A stretch of DNA of 64,000 bases from Ornithinibacillus massiliensis. Lineage in GTDB: Bacteria > Bacillota > Bacilli > Bacillales > Amphibacillaceae. Positions 36,356 through 48,030 of the stretch are shown one piece after another. The notes beneath the pieces are model-generated. The model saw nothing but the letters and a program-made list of their open reading frames with translations, did not search any database and was not told the origin of the DNA. Position 1 is the first letter of the stretch. Each line of letters starts with the position of its first letter. The translations under genes were made by a program, and so were the position numbers. The DNA is taken from NCBI RefSeq assembly GCF_018310345.1, contig NZ_JAGXBY010000002.1:1-64000 (forward strand), written 5' to 3'.

Positions 36356-37201
36356 ATGCAATTGCCACAAATAGGTTTTATCGGAGCTGGCAAGGTAGGC
36401 ATTACACTCGGTAAATATTTTTCTGAATATAATATTCCCATCTTCGGTTATTACAGTAAAACAAAAGCAAGTTCTAATCACGCGGCATTAATAACAAGAT
36501 CTAGAAGTGTAACGCTACAAGAAGTTGTTCAAAATAGTGATTTGCTTTTTCTAACGGTTCCAGATTCTGCCTTGCCGGGAGTGTGGGAGCAGATACGGCA
36601 ATTTCCCCTTGAAGGAAAGGAAGTATGCCATTGTAGTGGAACATTAAGTTCTTCTGTATTTCAAGATATTGAAAAATGGAGGGCATTGGGATTTTCTCTA
36701 CATCCTCTTTGTGCCATTCATGATATCAATACCTCCTATTTAAGCATGCAGGGGGTTCATTTCACCTTAGAGGGGGCAAAGGGTGGAAATCATATACATA
36801 AATTACTGTCTAAATTAGCAAACCCCATTGAACATATTGCTCCTGAGAATAAAATTCTCTATCATGCGGCAGCAGTGTTCTGTAGTAACTTGGTCATTGG
36901 TTTGACAAAAATGGGTACAGACTTATTTCTGGCTAGTGGATTGAGCGAGAGTTTTGCTCAAAAAGCATGGCGGACGCTTTTTGAGCAAAACGCACAAAAT
37001 GTTGTACAAATGGGATTACTTGCTTCGTTAACAGGTCCTATTGAAAGAGGTGATGAGACTACCGTGAAATCACATTTACATACCCTTCAGGGGCCTCATC
37101 GGCAAATATATGAAGTACTTTCCAAGGAATTGCTTGAGTTAGCCAAACAAAAGCATCCTGAAAGAGACTATTCAAAGTTAGAGGAGGAAATGCTGATATG
37201 A
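36356..37201 (+). CDS. panG: Ketopantoate reductase of the PanG type (Rossmann/DUF2520)
   Basis: 281 residues. A Rossmann motif [10 protein letters not shown] (residues 6-15) opens a nucleotide-binding domain. The second half is the DUF2520 domain ([19 protein letters not shown] segment, LTGPIERGD). PanG was described in Francisella and some Firmicutes as a ketopantoate reductase unrelated to PanE, and here it is the first gene of panGBCD, overlapping panB by four bases (ATGA). This fills the reductase step between PanB and PanC. It has a GAGGTGAGG site. Confidence 0.85.
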   Translation: MQLPQIGFIGAGKVGITLGKYFSEYNIPIFGYYSKTKASSNHAALITRSRSVTLQEVVQNSDLLFLTVPDSALPGVWEQIRQFPLEGKEVCHCSGTLSSSVFQDIEKWRALGFSLHPLCAIHDINTSYLSMQGVHFTLEGAKGGNHIHKLLSKLANPIEHIAPENKILYHAAAVFCSNLVIGLTKMGTDLFLASGLSESFAQKAWRTLFEQNAQNVVQMGLLASLTGPIERGDETTVKSHLHTLQGPHRQIYEVLSKELLELAKQKHPERDYSKLEEEMLI

Positions 37202-38058
37202 AGAATACGGTATTAACATTACAACAGCAAAAACGTAATGGAGATAAAATTACAATGCTTACGGCTTATGATTACACTACTGCGAAGCTCATGGATAAGG
37301 CAGGAATAAACTGTCTGTTGGTAGGTGATTCCCTTGGGATGGTAATGCTTGGATATGATAGTACGCTTCCTGTCACAATGGAAGATATGATACACCATAC
37401 AAAGGCTGTAGCTAGAGGTGCAGAAAACGCTTTTGTCGTGGCGGATCTTCCATTTATGGCCTATCAAGTATCTGTAGAAGAAGCGGTCAGAAATGCTGGT
37501 AGATTAGTTAAAGAAGCGGGTGCACAAGCTGTCAAGTTAGAAGGCGGTAAGGAAGTGTGTGCCCAGATAGAGGCAATTAATCAAGCATCTATTCCAGTAA
37601 TAGGGCATCTTGGATTGACACCGCAATCGGTAAATGTTCTTGGAGGGTATAAGGTACAAGGACGTGAACACGATGCAGCAGTTAAGCTATTGGAGGATGC
37701 ATTAGCAGTAGAAAAAGCTGGTGCTGTAGCACTCGTGCTAGAGTGTGTACCGGCAACATTTGCTGAATGGATATCGAGCATACTAACTATACCAACAATT
37801 GGGATTGGTGCTGGAGCTGGTTGTGATGGCCAAGTCTTGGTGTACCAGGATATGCTTGCGATGTTTAGTGACTTATCTCCGAAGTTCGTGAAGAAGTATG
37901 GTGCTGTAGGTAACTTAATGAAAGAAAGCTTTGAACGCTATGCTCAAGAAGTGAAGGACGGTATCTTCCCAGGAGAGGAGCACATATATAATATGGATGA
38001 GGAAGTGTTAAATGAACTAAAAAAACAGTTCGAGGAGGAACAAAATGAATATCGCTAA
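37198..38058 (+). CDS. panB: 3-methyl-2-oxobutanoate hydroxymethyltransferase
   Basis: 286 residues. [40 protein letters not shown] (metal-binding Asp) and [15 protein letters not shown] are PanB signatures. It makes ketopantoate from 2-oxoisovalerate and methylene-tetrahydrofolate. It overlaps panG by four bases and panC by 14, so the three are translationally coupled. Confidence 0.96.
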   Translation: MKNTVLTLQQQKRNGDKITMLTAYDYTTAKLMDKAGINCLLVGDSLGMVMLGYDSTLPVTMEDMIHHTKAVARGAENAFVVADLPFMAYQVSVEEAVRNAGRLVKEAGAQAVKLEGGKEVCAQIEAINQASIPVIGHLGLTPQSVNVLGGYKVQGREHDAAVKLLEDALAVEKAGAVALVLECVPATFAEWISSILTIPTIGIGAGAGCDGQVLVYQDMLAMFSDLSPKFVKKYGAVGNLMKESFERYAQEVKDGIFPGEEHIYNMDEEVLNELKKQFEEEQNEYR

Positions 38059-38893
38059 GACCATTAAAGAGACAAGGCAGATTGTACAACAATGGAAAAA
38101 TGAAAATCTTACGATTGGCTTTGTACCTACTATGGGATATTTACATGAGGGGCATGCGAGTTTGATAAGGCGTGCAGCTGAGGAGAATGATCGAGTTGTT
38201 GTTAGCGTCTTTGTTAATCCAATACAGTTTGGTCCATCTGAGGATTTGGATAAGTATCCTAGAGATATTGAAATGGACAAAAGGATATGTGAAGCAAATG
38301 GTGCTCACCTTATATTTGTCCCTGGGGTAGATGAATTATATCCTTTTGGTTTTAGCACATATGTTGATGTGGAAGGTACATCAAAGGGACTTTGTGGGGG
38401 GAGTAGGCCCGGGCACTTTCGTGGAGTTTGCACGGTTGTTGCAAAGTTGTTTCATATTGTCCAACCAGACAGCGCATTCTTTGGTATGAAAGATGCGCAG
38501 CAACTTGCTGTTATCCGTAGAATGACCGAAGATCTATGTTTTCCGGTTCGGATTGTTGGTTGTCCCATTGTTAGGGAGTCGGATGGTTTAGCGCTTAGTT
38601 CTAGAAATAATTACCTAAATGATGTGGAGAGAAAAGCTGCATTATGTTTGTCTCAAGGTCTTGATGAGGGATTAAGATTGATCGAGAATGGTGAAAGAAA
38701 TACACATGTAATAAAATCTGCTGTACGTAAAAAAATTGAACAAGAACCGCTTGCACGGGTAGATTATGTTGAAGCTGTTGATCCGAACACTATCCAGGGT
38801 ATAGATTATATAAAAGAATCCATTCTATGTGCAGTAGCTGTTTTTATTGGTAATACAAGATTGATTGATAATTTTATTTGGGAAGAGGCATAA
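38045..38893 (+). CDS. panC: Pantothenate synthetase
   Basis: 282 residues. The ATP-binding HEGH (34-37) within [33 protein letters not shown] and the second signature [13 protein letters not shown] are intact. It joins pantoate and beta-alanine using ATP. GAGGAGG lies in the end of panB. Confidence 0.96.
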   Translation: MNIAKTIKETRQIVQQWKNENLTIGFVPTMGYLHEGHASLIRRAAEENDRVVVSVFVNPIQFGPSEDLDKYPRDIEMDKRICEANGAHLIFVPGVDELYPFGFSTYVDVEGTSKGLCGGSRPGHFRGVCTVVAKLFHIVQPDSAFFGMKDAQQLAVIRRMTEDLCFPVRIVGCPIVRESDGLALSSRNNYLNDVERKAALCLSQGLDEGLRLIENGERNTHVIKSAVRKKIEQEPLARVDYVEAVDPNTIQGIDYIKESILCAVAVFIGNTRLIDNFIWEEA

Positions 38894-38896
38894 CAA

Positions 38897-39286
38897 ATGA
38901 ATGTAACCATGTTAAAAGGAAAACTACATAGAGCTACGGTAACTGAGGCGAATCTTAATTATGTTGGTAGTATTACAATCGATGAGCATTTAATGGAAGC
39001 TGCAGGGATATTAGAGTATGAACTAGTCCAAGTGGTCGATATAAATAATGGAAGTAGATTTGAAACGTATGTTATTAAGGGAGAACGGGGCTCGGGAATG
39101 GTTTGTTTAAATGGAGCAGCTGCCCGGTTGGTCCAAGTTGGAGATAACGTAATTATAATGAGCTATGCTCAGTTATCACTTGAAGAAACAGCTAATCATA
39201 AACCAAAAGTGGTATTGTTAAGTGAAGATAATCAAATTATGGAATTGACTGATAGTATTACACACGGAGGGCAAGCAAGAAGTTAA
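38897..39286 (+). CDS. panD: Aspartate 1-decarboxylase
   Basis: 129 residues. The self-cleavage site Gly24-Ser25 in YVGSITID yields the pyruvoyl cofactor. [21 protein letters not shown] is conserved. It provides beta-alanine to PanC. Three bases separate it from panC. The 345-base gap after it holds no gene and no obvious terminator. Confidence 0.96.
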   Translation: MNVTMLKGKLHRATVTEANLNYVGSITIDEHLMEAAGILEYELVQVVDINNGSRFETYVIKGERGSGMVCLNGAAARLVQVGDNVIIMSYAQLSLEETANHKPKVVLLSEDNQIMELTDSITHGGQARS

Positions 39287-39631
39287 TCTGTACTATATAG
39301 CCATCTCAATCTAACCTGGAAATATTTGTGATTAACGGTCTAATGGGCCTTAGCTCGAATTTTTAAGGTGATTGCCATCCACTCTGCTACAGAGGTTCAT
39401 TACGTATAAACGGATCGTTTAGAAGTAAAAAGTAGCTATTTTCTATTTGTAGGTGAATTTTAGTATAATGGACAAGTAGGTTGAAAATGCTTTTCCCTTT
39501 GTTTCTCTTTACTTTAAGCTAGGAAATGAATTCGGCTATGTGTCTATAACGTGGTAAAAAGTAGTCATAAATCGGATACGCTAGCATCAAATTAGAATAT
39601 GCATGTATGATAAGGTAAGGGAGGCTAGGGG

Positions 39632-40054
39632 ATGCTAAAGTTTTTGAAGTACTTGTTTATTACCGTGTTGGTCCTTATCGGTATAGGATATGGTGTCTAT
39701 TATGTTGGCATAAATCTAGCATCAGATAAATTGATGGAAGCTTGAACTGCACAATTAGAGAATAGCGGTGAATTGGAAAAGATAAAAAGAGCAATAGAAG
39801 GTGATCCGGAATTACGAGCTTTTCTACAGGATGCTCAATCTGTCGATGAAAGTACATTGCCATTTACAACGAAGGAGGAAGCTGCCAGACTTTTAGTGCA
39901 AAAAGTGGGTATATCGGGACTACAAGATATTCAAACGAAGGCAGAACAAGGTCGCATTACGAAGGATGAACTTATCCACGAAATGGAACAGAAATTAACA
40001 GATAAAGAGATAAAGGCATTAAAAGTAATAGCATATAAGGAACTATATAAATAG
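39632..40054 (+). pseudogene. Small membrane-anchored protein gene with in-frame TGA
   Basis: ATG 39632 follows a GGGAGG-like site. The frame reads MLKFLKYLFITVLVLIGIGY and continues to codon 37, then TGA at 39743-39745, and stays open in the same frame for 102 more codons to TAG at 40052. The downstream part (ENSGELEKIKRAIEGDPELR... LTDKEIKALKVIAYKELYK) resembles a small Bacillaceae protein family of unknown role. One base change would restore a ~140-residue protein with an N-terminal membrane helix. It may be a recent nonsense mutation, a sequencing error, or read-through. Confidence 0.7.
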
Positions 40055-40166
40055 GTTTTGGTATTGAAGGAAGTTATGAAACGTATAAAATTCTCCCTTT
40101 CGATAAATTGCTTTTCCTTTAGGATTATGCAATTATATAACATGATATATTTCAAAAAATTTACTG

Positions 40167-40191
40167 GAGACCTTAGAAGGTTTCTTTTTTT
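40167..40191 (+). terminator. Intrinsic terminator
   Basis: GAGACC pairs with GGTTTC (one G-U), followed by TTTTTTT. It ends the transcript of the interrupted gene. Confidence 0.7.
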
Positions 40192-40300
40192 ACATGTATT
40201 AGGTAAAGAGAAAGAAGTGTAAGCACACCATGTTTACTGCTACGTATTCTTCTTATCAGATTGGTTTAAAATAGCGTAATAGTATTAAGGGAGGAAGGCT

Positions 40301-41284
40301 ATGAATCATGATGACGAAAATATCATTATCTTTCCGAAATACGGAATGACCTTAAAGGAAGAGGGATTCCAAGCATTACAAGAGAAACGGTATAATGATG
40401 CATTATCGAAATTGAATGAGTTGTTACAATATAATATACATGATCATGAAGTGATTATTGGCAAATTAATGTGCTTAATGGAGTTGGGTCACTATCAAGA
40501 GGCTGAAGAATTGTGCGAAAGTATGATTGAGAATAAACAAGATGAACACTATTTCCACTATATACATATTTATTTAACGATATTGTTCCAAACGAATAAA
40601 TATGATGTATTAATGGATTTGATCGAAGTGGAGTTAGCTTCGGAAAATCTACCTACAATGTTACGAGAGCAATTTACCGAGCTATATAATATGAGTGAAA
40701 AAATGGAGTCAGATATAGTAGAAAAGCAGTCAACTATATTTATTGAAGAGCTACTGGAAGCTGTTTCCCTTTCGAACCATGAAAAGCAGTGGCAAACAAT
40801 AACAAGGCTACGTTCTATGGAAGCTGAGCTAGATAATCGGGTAATCCAATTATTAGGACAAAATGAGGTACATCCAGTGGTGAAAACTGCTATCTTCTGT
40901 TGGCTACAAGAACAACATGTTACAAAGCAAGTTGATGTAGAAAAACAGGGCGTGAAAATTAATGTAAAACCTCATGATGTTCCAGAGATAGCAATGCACC
41001 CTACCTTTAAAGGGACATTAGCCCACCTACATGAAGTGGAGCAGGAGAACCCAACCTTATATCACTTTTTAAATCAGTTGCTCTATCGTTATTTTTATGT
41101 TCAATACCCGATTCTACCACCCGAATCCGACGCAGAACTACTGGCGGAGAGCTTGAAGATGATAGGCTATCAAATAATGAATCAACAAGGACTACCATCT
41201 ATGCAAGATAAGGGGAAGGTAGTGGTGTATCGAGATGATATCTTAACCAGTGAGCAGTTATATTTATCTATCATTGAGGAATAA
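40301..41284 (+). CDS. ysoA: TPR-repeat protein (YsoA-like)
   Basis: 327 residues. At least two tetratricopeptide repeats are visible near residues 16-85 (EGFQALQEKRYNDALSKLNE, LMCLMELGHYQEAEELCESM); the rest is helical and acidic. No catalytic motif. It precedes tig as ysoA does in B. subtilis. The role is unknown, presumably a protein-binding scaffold. Confidence 0.8.
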   Translation: MNHDDENIIIFPKYGMTLKEEGFQALQEKRYNDALSKLNELLQYNIHDHEVIIGKLMCLMELGHYQEAEELCESMIENKQDEHYFHYIHIYLTILFQTNKYDVLMDLIEVELASENLPTMLREQFTELYNMSEKMESDIVEKQSTIFIEELLEAVSLSNHEKQWQTITRLRSMEAELDNRVIQLLGQNEVHPVVKTAIFCWLQEQHVTKQVDVEKQGVKINVKPHDVPEIAMHPTFKGTLAHLHEVEQENPTLYHFLNQLLYRYFYVQYPILPPESDAELLAESLKMIGYQIMNQQGLPSMQDKGKVVVYRDDILTSEQLYLSIIEE

Positions 41285-41439
41285 ATCAAAACTTTAGCTT
41301 ATGTCTTGAAAGGCTTAGTAATTATGTTATAATAAGATGGTTGCAATTTTAGAAAAGTGTTTATAAAAATACTTAAATGAATCTAATTAATGAAATTAAG
41401 TAGTTAATGGAAATAATAGATTTTTGGAGGGAAAAATAT

Positions 41440-42729
41440 ATGTCAGTAAAATGGGAAAAAAAAGAAGGAAATGAAGGAGTTTTAACTTTTGAAGTTTCTG
41501 CAGAAGAGTTTGAAACTGCTTTAGATAAAGCCTTCAAGAAAGTAGTAAAAACAGTTCAAGTTCCTGGGTTCCGTAAAGGTAAAATGCCTCGCCCAATTTT
41601 TGAAAAGCGCTTTGGTGTAGAAGCATTATACCAAGATGCAGTGGATATCGTATTACCTGAAGCATATACGAAAGCTGTTGAAGAATCTGGTATCGAGCCA
41701 ATTGATCAACCTAGCATTGATATTGAACAAATCGAAAGAGGTCAAACATTAGTATTTACTGCTGATGTAACAGTTAAGCCTGAAGTTAAGCTTGGCGAGT
41801 ATAAAGGTCTTGAAGTAGAAGAATTAGATTCTACTATTACAGATGAAGATGTAGATAACGAATTACAACAACTTAGAGAGCGTCATGCTGAACTAGTGGT
41901 AAAAGAAGAAGGTACTGTTGAAGAAGGCGACACGGTTGTAATGGATTTTGAAGGTTTCTTAGATGGTGAAGCTTTCGATGGCGGAAAAGGTGAAAACCAT
42001 TCTCTTGAAATTGGTTCAGGTCAATTTATTCCTGGATTTGAAGAACAACTAGTTGGTAAAGAGGCTGGCGTGGAAACTGAAATCCAAGTAACATTCCCAG
42101 AGGATTACCATGCGGAAGATTTAGCTGGTAAAGAAGCTACTTTCAAAGTAACAATTCATGAAATTAAATCAAAAGAACTTCCAGAGCTAGATGACGAGTT
42201 CGCTAAAGATGTCGATGATGAAGTGGAAACTCTAGAAGAGCTTAAAGCGAAAAAACGTGAAGAGCTTGAAACTGAGAAGAAGCAATCTGCTGAAAATGCA
42301 AAACGTGAAGAATTAATTAACAAAGCTTCTGAAAATGCAGAAGTAGAAGTTCCAGAAGTAATGGTTGAAACAGAACTTGATCGTATGATGCGTGAATTTG
42401 AACAACGCCTACAAATGCAAGGGATGACATTAGACCTTTACTACCAATTCTCTGGTCAAGATGAGAATGCTTTAAAAGAGCAAATGCGTGAAGATGCTGG
42501 TAAACGTGTCAAAACTAATCTAACTCTTGAAGCTATTGTGAAAGCTGAAAACCTTGATGTTACAGATGAAGATATAAAAGCTGAGTTAGAAAACATGGCT
42601 TCTATGTATGGCGTAGACACAGAGCAACTAACACAAATGCTTGGTGGTAACACAGAACCAATTAAAGAAGATCTATTATTCCGTAAAGCAATTGATTTCT
42701 TAGTGGATAATAGTAAAACAGTTGCATAA
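41440..42729 (+). CDS. tig: Trigger factor
   Basis: 429 residues from ATG 41440 after TTTGGAGGG; an upstream in-frame ATG lacks a site. The ribosome-binding domain has the GFRKGKMPR signature (about 41-49). An FKBP-type prolyl isomerase domain (about 150-240, [26 protein letters not shown]) and the C-terminal chaperone domain follow. It binds nascent chains at the ribosome exit. Confidence 0.97.
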   Translation: MSVKWEKKEGNEGVLTFEVSAEEFETALDKAFKKVVKTVQVPGFRKGKMPRPIFEKRFGVEALYQDAVDIVLPEAYTKAVEESGIEPIDQPSIDIEQIERGQTLVFTADVTVKPEVKLGEYKGLEVEELDSTITDEDVDNELQQLRERHAELVVKEEGTVEEGDTVVMDFEGFLDGEAFDGGKGENHSLEIGSGQFIPGFEEQLVGKEAGVETEIQVTFPEDYHAEDLAGKEATFKVTIHEIKSKELPELDDEFAKDVDDEVETLEELKAKKREELETEKKQSAENAKREELINKASENAEVEVPEVMVETELDRMMREFEQRLQMQGMTLDLYYQFSGQDENALKEQMREDAGKRVKTNLTLEAIVKAENLDVTDEDIKAELENMASMYGVDTEQLTQMLGGNTEPIKEDLLFRKAIDFLVDNSKTVA

Positions 42730-42760
42730 TATAATAATGGACTGGTAATATACAACAAAA

Positions 42761-42794
42761 AACAAGGTGCGAAAATTCGTACCTTGTTTTTTTA
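42761..42794 (+). terminator. Intrinsic terminator of tig
   Basis: AACAAGGTGCGAA pairs with TTCGTACCTTGTT and is followed by a T-run. From here to clpX (about 395 bases) no gene is seen; a TATGAT box near 43126 may be the clpX promoter. Confidence 0.85.
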
Positions 42795-43189
42795 AACAGA
42801 AAAGGATGTATATTCAAAGGATCCTAGCTTCGTAAGCAAGCAACAAGTAAGACTTACCACATCTATAGACTTCGATAAATGGAGTACCTTGTACTTTTCT
42901 TGCTTTCGAGAATGGTTTTCTTTAGTAATTTTATGTGTAATTTAGTATGATAAGAAACAAAGCAGTGTAAGAATCAGTATCAATTTTATTAGGTATCGTG
43001 TCATATACTAAATAAATCACACGAAAATAGGTTATCTGTAACATCGTAAAGAGAAAATAAATGGTATATACTACTTAGAGAACAGAGCAAAGTGTATATT
43101 ATTTTGTTTTCAAAACGCCATCTGATATGATATCTATTATAACTGAACGTTTTGTGTTATCGACCAGAAATTTTAGGGGTGAAAAATTA

Positions 43190-44467
43190 ATGTTCAAATT
43201 TAATGAAGAAAAGGGACAGCTAAAATGTTCATTTTGTGGTAAGAGTCAAGAACAAGTACGAAAGTTAGTTGCTGGTCCTGGTGTTTATATATGTGATGAA
43301 TGTATTGAACTATGTACTGAAATTGTAGAAGAAGAATTAGGTACCGAAGAGGAAATGGAATTCAAAGAGGTTCCGAAGCCTAAAGAGATTTGTGAAATCT
43401 TAGATGATTACGTAATCGGACAAAAACAGGCGAAGAAGAACCTATCTGTAGCAGTATATAACCACTACAAACGTATCAATTCACCAAAGTCTACCGATGA
43501 TGTTGAATTATCAAAAAGTAATATTGCAATGATCGGTCCTACTGGTAGTGGTAAAACACTACTTGCTCAAACTTTAGCTCGTATTCTCAATGTTCCATTT
43601 GCAATGGCGGACGCGACCTCTCTTACAGAAGCAGGATATGTTGGGGAAGATGTTGAGAACATTCTTCTAAAGCTAATCCAAGCTGCGGATTATGATATAG
43701 AAAAGGCCGAAAAAGGTATCATATACATTGATGAGATAGACAAGGTTGCTCGTAAATCAGAAAATCCTTCTATTACAAGAGATGTTTCTGGGGAAGGTGT
43801 ACAGCAAGCACTTCTAAAAATACTAGAAGGAACCGTTGCTAGTGTGCCTCCTCAAGGAGGTCGTAAGCATCCGCATCAAGAGTTTATCCAGATTGACACA
43901 ACGAATATCTTATTTATTTGTGGTGGAGCATTTGATGGAATTGAACAAGTGATTAAGAGAAGACTTGGTAAGAAAGTTATTGGTTTCGGCGCTAATGAAA
44001 AACAAGAAGAATTAGATAAAGGCCAACTCCTTTCTAAAGTGTTACCGGAGGATTTACATCGTTATGGTCTAATTCCTGAATTCATTGGAAGACTTCCAGT
44101 GATCGGTAGCCTTGAACCATTGGATGAGGAAGCATTAATTGAAATTTTAACAAAGCCTAAGAACGCACTTGTTAAGCAATACGAAAAACTATTCCAAATA
44201 GATAATGTTGAACTAGAATTTGAAGAAGATGCTCTAGTTGAAATTGCTAAGAAGGCAATCGAACGCAACACAGGTGCTCGTGGATTACGTTCTATTCTAG
44301 AAACCATCATGCTAGATGTGATGTTTGAACTTCCATCAAGAGAAGATATTACGAAGTGCGTAATTACGAAAGATACAGTAATCAATGAGAATGGTAGTCC
44401 AAGACTATATTTCACGGATGGTACTGTAGCTGAAGGAATTACGAAGCTTCCAAAAGAAAGTGCGTAA
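43190..44467 (+). CDS. clpX: ATP-dependent Clp protease ATP-binding subunit ClpX
   Basis: 425 residues from ATG 43190 with AGGGGTGA upstream. N-terminal zinc-binding domain with Cys at 13, 16, 35 and 38. AAA+ module with Walker A GPTGSGKT (116-123), Walker [10 protein letters not shown], the pore loop around GYVGEDV and an RKH-type loop region. It unfolds substrates for ClpP. Monocistronic. Confidence 0.97.
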   Translation: MFKFNEEKGQLKCSFCGKSQEQVRKLVAGPGVYICDECIELCTEIVEEELGTEEEMEFKEVPKPKEICEILDDYVIGQKQAKKNLSVAVYNHYKRINSPKSTDDVELSKSNIAMIGPTGSGKTLLAQTLARILNVPFAMADATSLTEAGYVGEDVENILLKLIQAADYDIEKAEKGIIYIDEIDKVARKSENPSITRDVSGEGVQQALLKILEGTVASVPPQGGRKHPHQEFIQIDTTNILFICGGAFDGIEQVIKRRLGKKVIGFGANEKQEELDKGQLLSKVLPEDLHRYGLIPEFIGRLPVIGSLEPLDEEALIEILTKPKNALVKQYEKLFQIDNVELEFEEDALVEIAKKAIERNTGARGLRSILETIMLDVMFELPSREDITKCVITKDTVINENGSPRLYFTDGTVAEGITKLPKESA

Positions 44468-44488
44468 GTTTTACATTCAGGTAAGAAG

Positions 44489-44563
44489 AGGCTGACTAGG
44501 ATTCTTGTCCCAACCAGATGAACCATCTGAAGCGGAATGAAAGTCCCTAGTTAGTCTTTTTTA
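44489..44563 (+). terminator. Branched hairpin terminator of clpX
   Basis: AGGCTGACTAGG pairs with CCTAGTTAGTCT, followed by T residues. An inner CAGATG/CATCTG hairpin sits in the loop. Confidence 0.7.
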
Positions 44564-44718
44564 TTTTCATGACAAGGAAAAGAATTACCGAGACACTCTG
44601 AGGGTAAGCTAAATAATGTCACAGTCGTGCTCTTTTGTTTTACAAAGTTAATACACTTCTATAAACTTTAATATACATAAAATTTAATTCAATTTATTAT
44701 TTGGAGGTACATACTAAG

Positions 44719-47055
44719 ATGAATAATGATACAAAACAGGTTCCCCTCCTCCCGTTACGTGGTTTATTAGTATTTCCAACGATGGTGTTACATCTTGATG
44801 TAGGTAGAGATAAGTCTGTTGCTGCAATAGAGAAAGCTATGGTGGATGAACAGATTATCTTCTTAGCTGCTCAAAAGAAAGTAAGTATCGATGAACCTAA
44901 GCCTGATGAAATATATCGTATTGGAACACTGGCGAAGATTAAGCAAATGTTAAAGCTTCCTAATGGAACATTTCGTGTGCTGGTTGAAGGCTTAAATAGA
45001 GGAGAAATAATTCGATTCATAGATGAGGATAATGAGTTTACAGTTGAAGTTCAGGAATTAGAAGAGGTTTCTGGTGATTGGTTAGAGGAAGAAGCTCTCA
45101 TGCGAAATATTCGGAAGCAATTTGAGCAATATGTAAAAGTTTCTAGAAAAATTACGAAAGAAACTCTGGCTACAGTTAGTGATATAGAAGAGCCAGGAAG
45201 ATTAGCAGATATTATTACCTCACACTTATCATTGAAATTAAAAGATAAACAAGAGCTATTAGAGATGGTTAACACGAAAGAACGATTACAGCATCTGATC
45301 AATTTAATTTCTAACGAAAAGAAAGTTTTAGATTTGGAGAAAAAAATTGGGCAGCGTGTAAAATCCTCCATGGAGAAAACACAAAAGGAATACTATCTTC
45401 GTGAACAACTAAAGGCAATTCAACAAGAACTCGGTGATAAGGATGGTAAATCTGGTGAGGTAAGTGATTTACGGGAAAAGATTGAGAAATCCAATATGCC
45501 TGAACGAATCATGGAGGTCGCTTTAAAAGAATTAGGACGTTATGAAAAGGTTCCACAGTCATCTGCAGAGAGCTCTGTGATTCGAAACTATTTAGATTGG
45601 CTGTTAGCATTGCCATGGACGGAAAAGTCTCAAGATACAATTGAGATTCCACGTGTACAAGAAATATTGGATAAAGATCATTATGGTCTTAATAAAGTTA
45701 AAGAACGGATATTAGAATACTTGGCAGTTCAAAAGTTAACTAATTCTATAAAAGGGCCTATTCTTTGTCTTGTTGGGCCACCGGGTGTTGGTAAAACATC
45801 TTTAGCAAAATCCATCGCTAAATCGGTAAATCGCAACTTTGTGCGAATCTCTCTAGGTGGAGTTCGAGATGAAGCGGAAATCAGAGGACATAGAAGAACA
45901 TACATTGGTGCTATGCCAGGGCGAATCATCCAAGGAATGCGCAAAGCAAAGACCATTAATCCAGTATTTTTATTAGATGAGATTGATAAAATGTCTAATG
46001 ACTTCAGAGGAGATCCTTCCTCTGCCATGCTCGAAGTATTAGATCCAGAGCAGAACAATAGCTTTAGTGACCATTTTATTGAAGAGACATACGATTTATC
46101 GAATGTTTTATTTATTGCTACAGCTAACTATGTTAATAACATTCCTGGACCATTATTAGACCGTATGGAGCTCATATCACTTTCCGGTTATACAGAGATG
46201 GAGAAGCTTTATATTGCCAGAGAGCATCTTTTCCCTAAACAACTGAAAGAGAATGGCTTGAAAAAAAGCAATCTCCAAGTTAGAGATGAAGCATTGCTCA
46301 AATTAATTCGTCTATATACAAGAGAAGCTGGTGTACGTACACTAGAGCGGCAGATTGCTAAGGTATGCCGTAAAGCAGCAAAACTTATTGTATCGAACGA
46401 GAAAAAACGAGTGGTTGTAACAGAAAAGAGTTTAGAGGAGTTGCTCGGTAAACCGATTTTCCGATATGGTCAAATGGAAAAAGAAAACCAAATTGGAGCA
46501 GCAACCGGACTTGCGTATACTACGGTTGGTGGTGATACATTATCTATCGAAGTATCACATTATCCTGGAAAAGGTAAATTAACGCTGACAGGTAAGCTTG
46601 GTGATGTTATGCGTGAATCTGCTCAAGCTGCATTTAGCTATATTCGCTCTAGAGCAGAGGAGCTTGGCATCCAACAAGATTTTCATGAAAAGTATGATAT
46701 TCACATTCATGTTCCTGAAGGTGCCACACCTAAGGACGGTCCTTCTGCAGGAATAACAATGGCAACGGCGCTAGTGTCTGCCCTATCGAACCGTGCCGTA
46801 AAAAAAGAAGTAGCCATGACAGGGGAAATTACATTAAGAGGACGTGTGCTTCCGATTGGTGGACTAAAAGAGAAGACCTTGAGTGCACATCGTGCGGGTA
46901 TCACGACAATTATCTTCCCAGAAGATAATAAAAAGGATCTAGATGATATTCCAGAAAGTGTAAGAAATGAATTAACCTTTATCCCAGTAAATCATCTGGA
47001 CCAAGTATTAAAGCATGCCCTAGTGGAGGAGAAAAATGAAAGTAACAAACGCTGA
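44719..47055 (+). CDS. lonA: ATP-dependent Lon protease
   Basis: 778 residues from ATG 44719 (TTTGGAGG site). LON N-domain ([20 protein letters not shown]), AAA+ module with Walker A GPPGVGKT (about 353-360), and a C-terminal protease domain with catalytic Ser near 676 ([12 protein letters not shown]) and Lys near 719 (GGLKEKTL). It degrades damaged and regulatory proteins. Unlike B. subtilis there is no lonB between clpX and lonA. ysxC overlaps its end by 20 bases. Confidence 0.97.
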   Translation: MNNDTKQVPLLPLRGLLVFPTMVLHLDVGRDKSVAAIEKAMVDEQIIFLAAQKKVSIDEPKPDEIYRIGTLAKIKQMLKLPNGTFRVLVEGLNRGEIIRFIDEDNEFTVEVQELEEVSGDWLEEEALMRNIRKQFEQYVKVSRKITKETLATVSDIEEPGRLADIITSHLSLKLKDKQELLEMVNTKERLQHLINLISNEKKVLDLEKKIGQRVKSSMEKTQKEYYLREQLKAIQQELGDKDGKSGEVSDLREKIEKSNMPERIMEVALKELGRYEKVPQSSAESSVIRNYLDWLLALPWTEKSQDTIEIPRVQEILDKDHYGLNKVKERILEYLAVQKLTNSIKGPILCLVGPPGVGKTSLAKSIAKSVNRNFVRISLGGVRDEAEIRGHRRTYIGAMPGRIIQGMRKAKTINPVFLLDEIDKMSNDFRGDPSSAMLEVLDPEQNNSFSDHFIEETYDLSNVLFIATANYVNNIPGPLLDRMELISLSGYTEMEKLYIAREHLFPKQLKENGLKKSNLQVRDEALLKLIRLYTREAGVRTLERQIAKVCRKAAKLIVSNEKKRVVVTEKSLEELLGKPIFRYGQMEKENQIGAATGLAYTTVGGDTLSIEVSHYPGKGKLTLTGKLGDVMRESAQAAFSYIRSRAEELGIQQDFHEKYDIHIHVPEGATPKDGPSAGITMATALVSALSNRAVKKEVAMTGEITLRGRVLPIGGLKEKTLSAHRAGITTIIFPEDNKKDLDDIPESVRNELTFIPVNHLDQVLKHALVEEKNESNKR

Positions 47056-47617
47056 AATTGTAATTAGTGCCGTTAGTAAGAAACAATATCCAAACGATCA
47101 ACTACCTGAAATTGCTCTAGCAGGCCGATCCAATGTTGGGAAATCATCGTTTATTAATAAGTTAATCAACCGCAAGAACCTAGCGCGAACATCATCAAAA
47201 CCAGGTAAAACACAAACATTGAACTTCTATCGAATCAATGACGCCTTTTATTTTGTCGATGTTCCTGGATATGGATATGCGAAGGTTTCCAAAACCGAAC
47301 GTGAAAAATGGGGAGTCATGATGGAAGAATATTTTCAGACTCGTGAGACATTAAAGGCTGTATTACTTATAACCGATATTCGCCATGAGCCAACTCGTGA
47401 CGATATCCAAATGTATGAATTCTTAAAGCATTTTGATCTTCCTGTAGTGGTTGTTGCAACGAAATTAGATAAAATTCCAAAAGGGAAACGAGCACAACAT
47501 ATTAAACGAACCATTAATACGCTACAAGTGGACAAAGGTGATCTCGTGTTGCCTTTCTCAGCGGAAACTGGTGAAGGTAAAGATGAAGCTTGGGGAATTT
47601 TGAAGAAGTATTTATAG
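47036..47617 (+). CDS. ysxC: Ribosome biogenesis GTPase YsxC/EngB
   Basis: 193 residues. G1 [15 protein letters not shown], switch [12 protein letters not shown] and G4 TKLDK are present. It is an essential GTPase for 50S assembly. The ATG lies inside the end of lonA after GGAGGAG, so translation is coupled. Same neighbour order as in B. subtilis. Confidence 0.96.
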   Translation: MKVTNAEIVISAVSKKQYPNDQLPEIALAGRSNVGKSSFINKLINRKNLARTSSKPGKTQTLNFYRINDAFYFVDVPGYGYAKVSKTEREKWGVMMEEYFQTRETLKAVLLITDIRHEPTRDDIQMYEFLKHFDLPVVVVATKLDKIPKGKRAQHIKRTINTLQVDKGDLVLPFSAETGEGKDEAWGILKKYL

Positions 47618-47645
47618 TGTAAACGTAATAATAAGAAAATAGATG

Positions 47646-47698
47646 GAAAACCGAATGATACACGAGCAGAGTCATTGCTCATCATTCGGTTTTTTTTG
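47646..47698 (+). repeat. Dispersed hairpin repeat, short form; likely ysxC terminator
   Basis: AAAACCGAATGAT pairs with ATCATTCGGTTTT, with an inner GAGCA/TGCTC, followed by eight T residues. The arms match the copies near 8.0 and 29.0 kb. The ~330 bases from here to the transporter genes contain no gene that I can support. Confidence 0.8.
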
Positions 47699-48030
47699 GA
47701 GAAAATTAATTTTGTGCCCAGCTCTTTTTAAGATGCAAGGGGCAACCGTGTGAAGTTTACCAACCGCAAAATATAATTACATCCATCTTTTTCCGTCACA
47801 GCAGCCTGCAAAATATTGGACATTTTGATGAATTCCTACTGCAAGACAGTATTATGAAGCAATTGTAAGAGATGAGTACTTATATGCCTATAATAAAGTT
47901 AGTGCATCTTATATCAATATTAATATGATTATTTCCAATTCGATGTTCAATTTATATCTTGTTATACTTTTGAAGTGGGAAATGAGTGAATCATTTCAAA
48001 ATAACAAGAGAGGGAGAAATTTGTTATACT

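Noticed and set aside
39743..39745. TGA read as selenocysteine
   Set aside because: No selenoprotein family resembles this protein, the residue is not in a redox context, and I saw no bacterial SECIS-like hairpin directly after it.
44062..44526. 154-codon minus-strand frame inside clpX
   Set aside because: It is a shadow of clpX codon use; it has no ribosome site and no protein-like motif.
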